Under the pieces are notes generated by a model that was given only the letters and a program-made list of their open reading frames with translations, had not been told where the DNA came from and ran no database searches. The translations under genes were made by a program, and so were the position numbers. DNA of 64,000 bases from Agriotes lineatus (taxonomy: Eukaryota > Arthropoda > Insecta > Coleoptera > Elateridae), in contig OW679202.1 of the NCBI GenBank assembly GCA_940337035.1, positions 46,641,763-46,705,762 of the forward strand. Reading direction: 5' to 3'. This document shows, piece by piece, positions 45,421 to 56,479 of the stretch (within the stretch, counting starts at the first letter, position 1; every line of letters starts with the position of its first letter).

Positions 45421-46084
45421 AAATTTTGATATGTTGTAAAGACTGTTGAATAAAGACGATATGAACAGTTTCCAGTATGGGAAAGTCCAGGGAGGTAGTC
45501 ACGTCCACTTTTTCATACTGTTTTCATTCACTGATTCTTGGATCTTAGAGGAGAAGTGTCGCCATAGCAATTTATTGTCCAGCTATGTAGCTGAAACCGC
45601 TAAGATAGCTCTTTCACCTCGTCTAGCAGGCGTACCTTGATATTCAGACGCGAGCTTGTTGATACAATGCTAGTTCAAATATTCTGTAATCCCACATCTC
45701 AATGGTATATGTTTTAAGAATGTCGCTAATTTCTGATCTTGTCTTGATTTTCAAGTCTTACCATTACCAACCGTCGCTTTATTTCGTAGTTACTCTCACC
45801 CGAATTAATTATGCAGAAGCTCAAATAGACAAAACTATAGACTCTGTTGCTTTCCATTTCATGGGTAATTTTACAACTTTTCTCAATAAAATTTTCCCGT
45901 ATCATCAACAAAAAGGATAGTTTACCTGAAAATAAAATAGTTTTCGCTTCACTGTCAAGGCCAACTCGTTTTTAAAAAAAAACTGAAAATATTCTTAAAT
46001 TCTCTCCTGACCAAGGAGGACCTGATTTCACAATCTAAAATAAAATTTAAAAATTTTTAGTCCATCTCATCTCTTGTAACATCA
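45421..46084. other. Unassigned sequence
   Basis: No feature recognised. Confidence 0.3.
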
Positions 46085-46578
46085 ATCCTGGGACACACTG
46101 TATAAAGAAAAATCCTGACCCACTCATCAACGCCCATCCCAAACTCTTGGACCTAGAAAGCTGAAATTTTGCACAGAGGTTCCCTTTATGATGTATACAA
46201 GGAATGAGGAAGGATATTTCGAAATTCAACCCCTAAATGGGTAAAATGGGGGTTCTAATTCTGTATGGAAAAATAATATTAAATAGACATTTCGATTTGA
46301 AACTTTGTAGGAGTACTCCTAAAAACAAATAAGCAAACGCGTATTTCGTGATTTTCCGAAAATCAACCCCTTAGGGGGTGAAATGGGGTAAATGAACCTA
46401 AAAATCGATATGGGTGTCGTTATTGAGGTTTTTTGGGACGTTGATTGCGAAAATTACATTTATTTTTAAGTCGAAGACGTTGGACATAACATAGAATTAA
46501 AACCCTACCTATAGTGGTGAAACGGGGTTTCAGAGACAAATTATTATTGGGCAGAACAACGTTTGCCGGGTCAGCTAG
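46085..46578 (+). mobile_element. Helitron 3' portion ending CTAG|T
   Basis: The block contains AAGCTGAAATTTTGCACAGA, CAACCCCTAAATGGG and AACCCCTTAGGGGGTGAAAT. It ends GGGCAGAACAACGTTTGCCG then GGTCAGCTAG (46578), followed by T. A short hairpin (GGCAGA with TTTGCC) lies ~10 nt before the CTAG end, the hallmark arrangement of Helitron 3' termini (hairpin plus CTRR, next host base T). The 5' end (TC) could not be placed with confidence and no Rep/helicase coding is present, so it is a non-autonomous or truncated copy. Confidence 0.75.
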
Positions 46579-46579
46579 T

Positions 46580-48680
46580 TATATCATAATTATAAACGCC
46601 ATTACCAAAGCAGCTCCACTATTTTTAACTTACTCTATAGAAAGGTTATATGAACTGAATTTCTTGAGCTTCTATACATTCTAGATTTCCGCAAAAGCCG
46701 TATATAAAAACTAAAATAAGAACATAAACCGACAAAAATAAAATAAAAACAACGTAGTGCAGACCTATGGCGCAGACATTAATTCTCTTATTTACTGGCC
46801 ATGTTTTTTACTTCTGTTAGTCGCACATTTTTCTTCAAGCAATCACTTCAATTGCCTTTTTGGGCTAATTAATATCACACGGCCGTGGCACAGAATCTCC
46901 AAAATCTCTAAGTTGAGTTTCCTGCCGGTTTTTGTTTAACTACCCCACACTGCCCTCTCAACTCAGACGGTTAAAATAGACAAGCTGTATAATATAGCTG
47001 GAGTGTGGATTTAGGATGGTATCCCACATCTACTTTTCTTTTACTCAATCTCAACACGCCCACTTTACTATAATGTTCATTCGTAAAAAACTGTTGAGAT
47101 AGGGTTCAGAACGAAGTAGACCTGAATAACGGTCACGGATCCACTCCAGCTCAGCAGCGCGTGAGGAAAATCCGTCTGGAAACTGGAAATCATCCACAAA
47201 AATTCTGTATGAATGTACCGTTCGAAGCATTTTGTTTAGTTATTTAACATAAACGCTCGGAAAGTTGGCCGCGAAAGCCCAGTTTAAGAGACCGCTGGAA
47301 TACTTTTGCAAAATTTTAATTAAGTCTAAATATGTAAATTGAAATTAGAACTTCCGCATGCTAAAAATGCTCCCTCATATCGAAAATGATGGAAATTATT
47401 TGCTTTCATAAAAAACATTCCCCGACAGGTTCTATAACAAACTGTAGCAGAGCAAATCGTTGTAATAACGTTAACAGGGATGCTAGCAAATATTAAAAAC
47501 ATTGTGGAATATAAGTGAAGTGCATCGATAAACCACTAGGCGTGGCGGAATGAAATTCCGACTGGTATTGTGCATAGCTCCCAGCATAAATACTTAATAA
47601 AATCGGCTCTGAATCATGCGAAAACGTCACTGGCAGGCTTTTTCGTTAAAGTTGTTAGTAAGTGATGTTATTTTAACGTCACGAGCTTAAGTAACAATTT
47701 GGAAGATTATACTTTTAGTATAGTGCTTAACGCGATTGGCACACAGCCAAAAGATCTTACAACTAGTCACCTGATTAATATCCTGAATTATTATTTTAAA
47801 AGACCAGGAACTAAGAAATTAATCAAGTAATACTTGCATGATAGTTCCAGAGGTACTAAAAAGACGCAAACGTTTTTATTACTGTATGCTATGAAGTTGT
47901 GCCACCCTTGATTATCCTTGCGTCAATTTGGGGTGATATATTGCTCTTATCCTTTAACGACTGTTATCAGAACAGCCGCTGCCGCGGGGAAATTGGACCA
48001 GACTCTTGAAAATTGCCCTTCTTCAGCCGTGACTTGGGCATTGTTACCTATTTTTCATGCGTCAACTAATGATCGTAAACAGAAGTAGCAAAAAGAGGTG
48101 CGGTGCAAATTGTGTCTTTTCAGGAAAATTTCGAAACTTTCATTACGCCACAAACTAGGTAATTAGAATTAATGCAGCGCCACTAGTGCGTGAAAAGTTT
48201 TCATTAGCGCTTCGCCTTGTTAATTAATATCTTTTATGTCTCACAATGACAACCGTCTTTTCACCTAAACGTTCCTCGTGGAAGCGGTATATGGCAACAA
48301 GAGGGACTCTTGCAGCACAAAGAATAAAAAGCATTTGTGGCTTGCACTACAGCGAATGACTGAGCACAAGTTTACAAAGATGTGACTAACCACAACTAGA
48401 GACGGAATGCTCTGAATAAATTTCTTTACACTAAATTACTCTCATTTTTGTGGAATACAAAGAACTTTTTAAAAATTATAGTGTGCAAATAGCTTATTAT
48501 TTTGCGGATTCCAAATACTTTAACGAAAGATTTAGACGTAAAGACCTAAATTTTGCTGATTTTTATGTTTTACTTGTCATATACCGACTGAGTTTGTAGA
48601 ATACAAAAATGCTGAAGTATATAAATCCCAGATTAATAGTTTGTACAACAGATCAACCGTAAACACTGAAATATTTGGAA
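46580..48680. other. Low-repeat, gene-free stretch; possible conserved non-coding DNA
   Basis: No transposon signature. From about 47.4 to 48.36 kb the sequence is complex and includes TAATTA-type sites (GGTAATTAGAATTAATG, TGTTAATTAATATC) and no simple repeats. It resembles single-copy regulatory DNA, but conservation cannot be judged here. Confidence 0.3.
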
Positions 48681-48682
48681 CT

Positions 48683-49042
48683 ATGGGAAAGTTTGATTTC
48701 GAAGGCTTTCACGGCCATTGTCATTAAGTAACAAACGACTTCCGGAATTGGACTGAGTCATTATTGAAGTCGAAGAACTCAACATTTTCCCACTTTCGTA
48801 AGGGGCTCCATCAGGAGGAAATGCTAAAGAGCACGGTAACTCAACATGTAAACTACGCCAGAAGCGAAACTCTACTTAGAACTTAGATTTTCGCCTCTGG
48901 CGTGGTTTACATGTTGAGTTACCGTGCTCTTGTGCTTTTCCTGATTAATCCCCTTACGAAAGTGAGCGAAACGTTAAGTTCTTCGACCTCAAGAATGACA
49001 CAGTCCAATCCCGGAAGTCGGTTGTTACTTATGGGAAAGTTT
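48683..49042. mobile_element. PLE-derived palindromic insertion with 12-bp direct repeats
   Basis: Left arm (48726-48865) and right arm (48890-49030) are inverted copies of the 2909-3130 repeat: AAGTAACAAACGACTTCCGG mirrored by CCGGAAGTCGGTTGTTACTT, and AGAGCACGGTAACTCAACAT mirrored by ATGTTGAGTTACCGTGCTCT. Each arm holds a degraded hammerhead core (CTGATGG and CTGATTA in place of CTGATGA). ATGGGAAAGTTT lies at 48683-48694 and again at 49031-49042, a 12-bp target duplication. The left junction GATTTCGAAGGCTTTCACGG resembles PLE termini as I remember them. Inverted terminal repeats are a known PLE arrangement. Confidence 0.7.
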
Positions 49043-49395
49043 CGTTAAGATTATTGCAAGGGCAATATTTTACTAGGTCTAATCAGTAATTCAAAAGATT
49101 TACATTTACAAACTGCAATGCAATATTTATTTAGATTAATAATTTGAAAAAGCGGTGGCATTTATGCTATAGTATAAACGGTTATGTCATATTATGCAAA
49201 TCGCATGAAACCCAACTGTCTTTCCAAATGAAGTTTTTCATTTTTCCTTCATTAAATAACATTTCAAAGCATTCTTTTAACAAACAGAGTAACCCATCAC
49301 TTAAAGCACAACACAAACCGCTAAGTATAATTGGGATTTCATAGTGCTGCCACCTGCATCAACTGTAACGCTTTTTGAGTTCTGTTAGTGTTTAT
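49043..49395. other. Unassigned spacer
   Basis: No feature recognised. Confidence 0.3.
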
Positions 49396-50234
49396 ACAGG
49401 GTGTCCCAAAAAGAATGAGACACCGACTAGTCGTAGATTCCTTACGTCAAAATCGATTAAACCTAATATACCTTAGTACAAAGCCCGTTCAGTGAGAAGT
49501 TATAGGGCCTTGAAGTTAATTTTTTTATTTTTTATTTTATTGTTAATTTCCACAAATGTAGAGATATCAATTTTAATTTTGGTACACCTACTTACTATTA
49601 TGTACTGCACTAATATGTAAAATTTCATAAACTAGATTTGACTGTAAGGGGCACTTTACCTATCTTTCAAAACTTTTTTTAGCTCTAACTTTGTTATGTG
49701 TAACATTTAAAAAAATTTTAGGTTACTGTCTGAAAGAGAATTAAAATACAAATAATGTACTCTTAGTTCATAAGCGTAAGAGCAACCGTTTACCTTAAAA
49801 TGCATATCAAAGGTTTTTAGTTGTCATTAAGACGTGCAATTATCAAGTAGCCATGATCACAAAAACAATGGCTAATGATTGTAATCTAGTAAACAACAAC
49901 AAGAAATCAATTAATGACGTTGGTGACATCAGTTTTTTGTCTTTGGTGCTTACGAAAATGCTGAGACATAACGAACTTATCAGCATTGGAGAATTCGTTA
50001 TGTAGCGGCATTTTCTTAGACCTAAAAAAACAAATGCTTATGCAGGGGCGGACTGGCTGGGGGGCAGGGAGGCAAACTCCTCCCGGGCCTTCATACTTCA
50101 CGAATGCGGGCCTCTGCTGGCTCCCAGTCTAAAAATCTGGGTACCTACATACTTTATAAAAAAATTGTGAAGAAAATATCCGTGTATTTGTGTCAAGTAT
50201 TTGAAGTGGCAAAATTAATAGGAGAAATACTAAT

Positions 50235-51060
50235 CATGGAAAATTTTTGGAAATAATAAACTTGCTTGCCAAACTTGCACCAATTTTGAATAACTACTTA
50301 GAAGCTGCTATGGAGAAAAGTAGAACACGTTACCAAATACAAGAGGCAAAAGGGCGAAACTCCTGTGGTAGAGGCAGTCTGGTAACTCCCTATCGAAAAC
50401 CACTGTAAAATGTGATATGATTTACATTGGAGGCATTGAGAGAAAAAATTGTAAGCGAACTGGACATATCTTAGATTTCTGTATATCAGATAGCTGTGAT
50501 AATTTATAAGCCAAAAATGTATTTGGATTACTAAATCGCTTGAGAAAAAGTTATCAAGCGGAGTTTTGCAGGTGGCAATTGAGAAAAGCAGAATCTGTAT
50601 GCGACAAGTTGCAGGAGTACAACATTATTTCAATAGCACATGTAGTTTAAATTTTTTAGGAGCAAATAAAAAAATTACAAAATGACAATGGACATCGTTA
50701 TTATTGTGATTGATTCTCAGAGCTTTATAACATCTACGTATAAATTCTAAACTAGAAGCTTAGATATGGATATTTCCATAGAAGAAGAACTGTCAACAAG
50801 CACACGCGTCGCAAGGAAAGCAAAAATGGATGGTAAACAGTGTGGCAACGAAAGACCTAAGAACCTGATGGATGTGTTCTGAGTTGGAGTTGTCACTGTT
50901 ATGAAAGATGCTATTAGGGTTGCTCTAGAATAATAGTCTAAATGAAAGATTTTCAAAAAATAGAGAATTGATTGCATGTTTGTAATACGTCGATCCATAA
51001 CATTTTTCCAAATTTGAGGAAGAAAGATTCCCTACAGAAGAACAACTTACAAAACTGGCC
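50235..51060 (+). pseudogene. hAT (ZMYM1-like) transposase relic
   Basis: From 50241 the plus strand reads KFLEIINLLAKLAPILNNYL, the start of the DUF4371-type region seen in ZMYM1-like hAT transposases. Later, with stops and frame changes, come REKIVSELDIS (50440) and NNSLNERFSKNRELIACL followed by YVDPXHFSKFEEERFPT (50930-51040; pattern LxxRFxxxxELxADLxxLDPRxF). The catalytic and dimerisation segments beyond are lost, replaced by the LINE fragment. Heavily decayed. Confidence 0.6.
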
Positions 51061-51665
51061 CTCTTTGTTTTGTTGTTTGTCAGTCCTCTTGGCTCCTTGC
51101 ATAGGGCATTGATAATAGCAGCGAGGTTACTATTCTTGTGCTATCTTTGTCTCTTATTGTTTAAGTTGCTCGATCGTTGGGTGGGTTAGTCTTGCTTATT
51201 CTCAGTACGTATACTGACTATCAATTCCTTTCGATGTTCCATCTGGACACTTCTGTTTCCTTTTTCATTTGATCGTATACTTAAGAGTTTGTTTGGTAAT
51301 ATCTGTATTTGGCTTGCGCTTAATATGGCCTTTCCCACTTCCATTTTATTGATTGTTTTCACAATTTGTTTTTGACTTGTTCTTTCCCATAATTCTCTGC
51401 TTGGGAGTTTGTTGGGCCAATATATCTTGAAAATTCTTCTTAAGCACTTGCTAATAGAAGTTTGAAGTTATTTAACTTCTTTTTTGTTCAAGGACCATAA
51501 TTTAGTACCATATAACATCGCACTTTTCATATTATTGGTATTATAACGACACACTTTTCTTTTAAAAGTTAATTCATTCGAAGATCACAGTTTTTTTAAT
51601 GTTTTTGAATTTGTCTTGTGCTCTACCAATTCTCCTTTTAAGGCTTTTTCAAACTGGCCATTTCA
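51060..51665 (-). pseudogene. LINE reverse transcriptase C-terminal relic
   Basis: Minus strand: MKSAMLYGTKLWSLNKKEVK then ISKCLRRIFKIYWPNKLPSR and ELWERTSQKQIVKTINK. This follows the thumb/C-terminal pattern of RTE-like reverse transcriptases (LYGxExWTLxKxxxKxLxAFExxxxRRIxxIxWxxxxxN). A stop separates the first two blocks. The palm is missing. Inserted in the hAT. Confidence 0.6.
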
Positions 51666-51930
51666 GCGAGTTGTTTCATAGGTACCTTGTCAAACAATGA
51701 TCACAAGAAGTGATACCTTTATTGACTCGCTTAATGAGGACAATGATGAATAAACTAATATAAATATGAATCAGAATCAGATGAGGTAGAGAAACCTGAA
51801 GAAAGGCTTGAAAAACAATAGAAATCCAGAAAATGCAAGGAGCAGAAGAAATATAATAACTGCCTGGCCTGTTTTTATACTCGTAGACTACAATATGCAT
51901 TTACAAATTTATTTGTAAAATACCAATATG

Positions 51931-52402
51931 CAGGGTGTTATGGAAGTCTAGATAAAAAATTTAACCACACAAAGATCTCATGAAACTATATTATTTTTTC
52001 GAAAACCCCCCCAAAACCGAATTCAAATTCAATATAGTTTTACTTGTGCTCATGGCACAAAACACAAAAAATGTCTTTGAAATGGAAACCAACAAGAACT
52101 GCATAGATACTGATAAAACTTTTAATTAACATCTGGTAACTAATGTACCTTATTACAGTTATTACTTTATTTGCTATTACTTGAGATAGGTAAGTTATTA
52201 ACGGCATGCTTTTGTGCAATAACAGCTCTGCAGTTTTAGTGTAATTGTATTGCTTACTAAACGGCTCGTCAAATATTGGGGGTATAAATGGAATGGATGC
52301 TAAGATATACGATTGAAAGAGAAATGGTAAATAGAAAAGTTGTTTAGTTTGACCAGCTCTATCGTTGGTTAAAATTATTAGGTGGACTTCCATAACACCC
52401 TG
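51931..52402. mobile_element. MITE-1, copy 2, 472 bp
   Basis: The left end CAGGGTGTTATGGAAGTC is mirrored by GGACTTCCATAACACCCTG at the right, followed by TA. It shares internal sequence with copy 1 at 14008 (TGGCACAAAACACAAAAAA; AACTGCATAGATACTGATAA) but is clearly diverged. No coding. Lies inside the 3.7-kb hAT. Confidence 0.85.
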
Positions 52403-52654
52403 TACATTAACGTTGAGCCGCACACAGGTTTCTTGTGAAAGGGAGCTAAATAAATTAAAAATAATCAAATCTCGGTTATGGGCAAGCCTTTTTCAAAACC
52501 GATTAGAAGGCTTTATGAGTGTTGAGAAAGATATTCTCGAGTCTAACGATTTTGATTACATTTAGGAAAAAAATGAAAAGATCATCAGTAGTACTTTTCG
52601 CCAATATTCTAACCTAAGTACGTACTAATTCTTATTGAAATGACAAATTCATTT

Positions 52655-53500
52655 TTACATCCCTTATCTAAAAGACAAAGGAAGTATTGTATTGTATTCC
52701 ATTTGAGAGTCCCTAGATGACGAAATAGCTATTTTAGTAATAAGCATAGAAAGTAGAATTTACTTCATCGAGTGATCACCGAGAGAGCAGCAAATAACTT
52801 TATATGCGCATTATACACATGATTGTTTCTACGAGTTTAATTAAATAAGTTTAAAAACTGATTAACAGTACTTCAAAAATAATTCAAAACAAGTAACGTC
52901 CCATCTAGTAGCTGTGAATAAGCTTGTATTGTCAAAAATTATTAACTGTCAATTTTTAAAGTGTTTAAAGACGAACAGAAAGTGTTTCACTTTCTGTGCT
53001 TCGATTCAAATCGCCGCACAGAAGGTGTTTACAGCAGCATTTCCTTAGCAACGATCTTTTTCTATGCCTCCAAATGTTATAAAGAAGCCAACTTTCTATT
53101 AGCATGCAGAAAAAACATGTTTTCTTAATTGCATCTGTCTCTGTCCACCTGTCTGTTGGCGTTATAGCTTACAAAATAAAGAGTGATCAAACAAATTTAT
53201 AATTAGACTGACCTGTGATTCGTGTTATACATTTGGCAGTACTGAAGTGTATTGTCAGTCTATGTCAAATTCGAGATTTTCAGTTTAAGTTTTGTGTCAG
53301 TTTGTGTCAAATAACAAACAAAACTTAACCTACTAACCTCGAATTTGACATCGACTGACAATACACTTCAGAACTGCCAAACGTATAACACGAATCACAG
53401 GCGACTCTAATTATAAATTTAAGTGATCTCACGTTAGTTGTTAGAGGGAGACTAAATTTTACATGCGGATTTTATGTCTTATATAGAGCCTGAAGCTATT
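52655..53500 (+). repeat. Dispersed repeat family A, degraded pieces
   Basis: CCCTTATCTAAAAGACAAAG then GAAGTATTGTATTG and GAGTCCCTAGATGACGAAAT (52666-52730) match the family A 5' module. CTGTCTGTTGGCGTTATAGC (53150) and, beyond the foldback insertion, TTGTTAGAGGGAGACTAAAT then TTTACATGCGGATTTTATG match the following part. The copy is degraded and interrupted by FB2 at 53181-53431. Confidence 0.6.
53181..53431. mobile_element. Palindromic foldback MITE (FB2), copy 1
   Basis: Nearly the whole 250 bp is one inverted repeat: AGTACTGAAGTGTATTGTCA then GTCTATGTCAAATTCGAG is mirrored by CTCGAATTTGACATCGACTG then ACAATACACTTCAGAACTG. The outer parts AATTTATAATTAGACTG and TCTAATTATAAATTT continue the pairing. 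The centre is around TAACAAACAAAAC. Same family as 56867-57125. Confidence 0.85.
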
Positions 53501-53507
53501 GAACTGC

Positions 53508-53600
53508 TCTGCCGGCGTGGTCTAGTGGATAAAGCGATGGACTATCAATATTAGTAATTGAATTCGGTCTGGTAAAAGGTCTGGGAGCGAACATGTAAGC
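53508..53600 (+). other. tRNA-like A box region, possible SINE head
   Basis: GGCGTGGTCTAGTGGATAAAG is a good pol III A box in tRNA-Asp/Glu style. The expected B box is not intact (GAATTCGGTCTGG at ~53560). Probably the head of a degraded tRNA-derived SINE inside the hAT. Confidence 0.4.
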
Positions 53601-53984
53601 CCCTGTACGGATTTTTACTGCCTATCTTCTGCATTTTCTCATTATTGTTATCTAAGTATCCAGGTTTTTACAAACGGACACGGGCCTTTTAAGGCTGAAG
53701 TCCCTCCGGGCCTTTCCCTTGCCAGTCCGCCCCTGTGCTTATGTCACTAATGTCAATAATTGATTTATCATTGTTTTTTACTAGATGACCATTGTTTTTA
53801 CGATCATGGCTACTTGATAATTGTACGTCTTAATGACAACCAAAAACCTTTGATGGGCATTTTAAGGTAAACGGTTGGTTTTAGGCTTAAGAACTTAAGA
53901 GTACATTATTTTTGTCCCTTTTAATTCTCTTTCAGATAATAACCTAAAATGTTTCAAGAAATTATGTAGCGAATAATTGGTCTG

Positions 53985-54235
53985 ACTAATACACTTCACT
54001 AAACTAACCTGTCTACACCTGCTTAGTTTCCGTTTAGTTACCGAAAATCGTAGTGGGGGTACGCCACTTGCTCAAGTAAATAGAACTGATTTCTATTCAC
54101 TTGACTAAGCAGTTTACTAAATTCTTTACTTGCTCAAGTACTAAACCGTACTAAACGAAAATGTTTAGATGATGCAAGTAACTAAATTAAGCTACTTGAT
54201 TTAGTAACTTGCTTTAGCTACTATACACGTGTAAA
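53985..54235. repeat. Block of inverted CTTGCTCAAGTA / TTTAGT motifs
   Basis: About 250 bp with no mirror in the opposite arm of the foldback. CTTGCTCAAGTA occurs twice. CTCAAGTAAATAGAACTG pairs with TTTCTATTCACTTGA. TAGTAAACTGC/ACTAAAT-type words recur throughout. Probably a small insertion that folds on itself. Confidence 0.45.
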
Positions 54236-54489
54236 GCCCCCTATAGGTAAAGTGCCCCTTACCGTGAAATCTAGTTTTTGTTTGTTAGTGCATTACATAA
54301 TAGTAAGTATGTATACCAAAATTCAAATCGATATCTCTACATTTGTGGAAATTAACAAAGAAATTAGAAATTGAACTTCAAGGCCCTATAACTTCCTATT
54401 GAAGGGACTTTGTACTAAGGTATATTTATGATGACGTAAGAAATCTATGAGTAGTCGGCGTCTCATTCTTTTTGGGACACCCTTTATAA

Positions 54490-55150
54490 ACAAAAAGAAA
54501 CTTCCATACGATTTAGTATATATAGTATATTGTATGTTTTAAATATTTTCACTATTCTTGCTTATAGATACTTTCGTATATTCATTCACCATTGGATGCG
54601 GATAATGCTTCTAAATACGAAAGTAAATGCCCCATCAGAATATGACTATAAGGAAATTAACATACACTTACACCTAAACTAAATTCGTTAAATTAGTAAT
54701 GTGCATTTATTTATTTATCACATTTCAACTTCCAACTCTTAGCCCGCCTATAAAAAGGAATTCAGTGGCGTAGTCAGAAATATTCATTAATAATAACTAA
54801 AGAGCATTATCTCTCCGGAGTGAACTTTTACCTCCTCCAAGCTTTTTAAGCGTACATCGAGTGTGCTTTGCGAGGCATTCCCGAAGTTTCAAGACAAGAG
54901 AGCAACATTTTAAAAAGATGTAACAAAAAATTTGATTTTTATCTAACGACTCGACCTTTCGCAGACTGATAGCAGCTTCAATTCTCGGCTTTATTTCCTT
55001 CAGTTTTAGATATATTTAATCGAGCTATTCTGCACTAATCTCTGAAACTTACTAAAAAAACATATTGTCTAAATGAGCAGAGCTCAGCTAGAAGAGCAAG
55101 CCCCTCCGCTTAACCCATAAAAACAGTAAACAAATACAAATAATAGCTAT
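54490..55150. other. Unassigned sequence
   Basis: No feature recognised. Confidence 0.3.
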
Positions 55151-55154
55151 TTGT

Positions 55155-55682
55155 ACAACAAGTGCTAAAAGTGAATGTTTATGCACGAGACATATAAATT
55201 ATGAAACGAAGCCGAAGGCTGAGTTTCATAACATGTCGATTTCAATAACACTTTTAGCACGAGTTTGCATACAATATTTTTTCTACGACCTTAAATTTAC
55301 TGTTATTAATCCATAAATGTCGATTTAACAAAGGTTTGCATTTATGAAAGTCATAATTTATGTCATAATAAAGAGATGGCCGTGACGGCGCAGGTGACTG
55401 TTTCTGCAGCCGGTAGTTGTCAAAGTTTTACTTTGTTCATTACATAATGCTTTATTTATTTAAAAAAACACTGTACCCCTAACGAAAGAAGTAACTAGAA
55501 TAACTTTATAACCTCACTTCCAATTTAAAATACTAAATTCAAAACCAGCTGTTTACATTTAGCACGTGTGTTGCTAAAAGTAAACAGCTGATTTCACTTT
55601 TAGCACGCTCATGTATAAAATGTCAGTTTTAGTTCAACAAGCTGAAAGGCCTACTTTTAGTAGTGGTCGTAGATAAAATATT
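55155..55682. mobile_element. Hairpin plus MITE with CTACGACC ends
   Basis: First, GTGCTAAAAGTG is mirrored by CACTTTTAGCAC (55158-55260), with GAAGCCGAAGGCTGAG in the loop. Next, CAATATTTTTTCTACGACC (55270) is mirrored by GGTCGTAGATAAAATATT (55666-55682), ~410 bp apart. An internal hairpin CAGCTGTTTAC/GTAAACAGCTG lies at 55551-55595, and TTTTAGCAC words are shared with the first hairpin. The shared word suggests one related non-autonomous family. Confidence 0.5.
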
Positions 55683-55689
55683 AAGTGAA

Positions 55690-56475
55690 CAATAGCCATC
55701 GTTATTATATTAGAAGTAACGTACTAAATTACAAATTTTCAAGCGGATCCAGATGTCACTACAAGCCTCTAGATTCTCTAATAGTAGTCGCATTTTCTGT
55801 TTGAACTTATGTGCATTTTTACACCTTAGTTTCAGAGACATGTTATTTAAAAGTCTATAACTATATTATACGTGAACGATCCCCCAGAGGGGTTTCATGT
55901 GCAGGAAGTGATATCAAATATGTATTTCTGAGATTGAGATTATGCACGTCGGCGTCGTCCTAAACCCAACTTTTTATATAGGTAAATAAATAAGATGCCT
56001 TCTTAGTCATTCATATTTTATAAAATATTGATTGGTGCCTGAATCTATTAACCATATTGAGCCAAATGGTATGCTATAAGCATGAGTTTCGCATTTTTTT
56101 AATTTTACATTTGTAAGCATTATCTAGAGAAATAGTAAAATTAAATTACGATAATAAAAATGAGCCCCAAAGGATAGCTCTTTCCGTTTTTTGATAAAAT
56201 ATAACGGTAAGGATGTAGGGCTTTTAAATAACTATACTTGAACATTTGTTATGGAGTTATTTAGATAATCTCTATATCGGAACGGGTTATTCAGAAAATA
56301 ATATTGGCGTTACTTACTACACGTATATTAGTGCTATTAGTTTATAATTCAATCTAGTCACCCCGTCAAAAGAAAGACGACTACCAAAAAAGAATAACTT
56401 TTGATTTAATTGTATTTAATGTGATACAATGACTAAATGATGTATTGACTAAGATTTCTAAATCACCGCTAACGT
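55690..56475. other. Unassigned sequence
   Basis: No feature recognised. Confidence 0.3.
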
Positions 56476-56479
56476 TTTT

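Larger units (their letters stand above)
50043..53735 (+). mobile_element. hAT transposon, 3.7 kb, with 8-bp TSD
   Basis: Terminal inverted repeats CAGGGGCGGACTGGC (50043) and GCCAGTCCGCCCCTG (ends 53735), flanked by a perfect 8-bp duplication TGCTTATG (50035-50042 and 53736-53743). The subterminal GGGCC words are shared. It encodes a decayed ZMYM-type hAT transposase at its left side and carries younger insertions (LINE piece, MITE-1, foldback, SINE-like, family A). Confidence 0.93.
49397..54484. mobile_element. Long-TIR foldback element split by a hAT insertion
   Basis: The left end CAGGGTGTCCCAAAAAGAAT then GAGACACCGACTAGTC is mirrored at the right by GAGTAGTCGGCGTCTCATTC then TTTTTGGGACACCC. 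Flanking TA on both sides. The mirror continues inward: TTATAGGGCCTTGAAGTT with AACTTCAAGGCCCTATAA, TAAGGGGCACTTTACCTA with TAGGTAAAGTGCCCCTTA, ACCGTTTACCTTAAAATGC with GCATTTTAAGGTAAACGGT, and CAAGTAGCCATGATC with GATCATGGCTACTTG. Thus 49397-50042 and 53744-54484 are two arms of one palindrome with ~600-bp arms. Its centre was later occupied by the hAT at 50043-53735, and an extra ~250 bp sits in the right arm (53985-54235). Confidence 0.85.
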
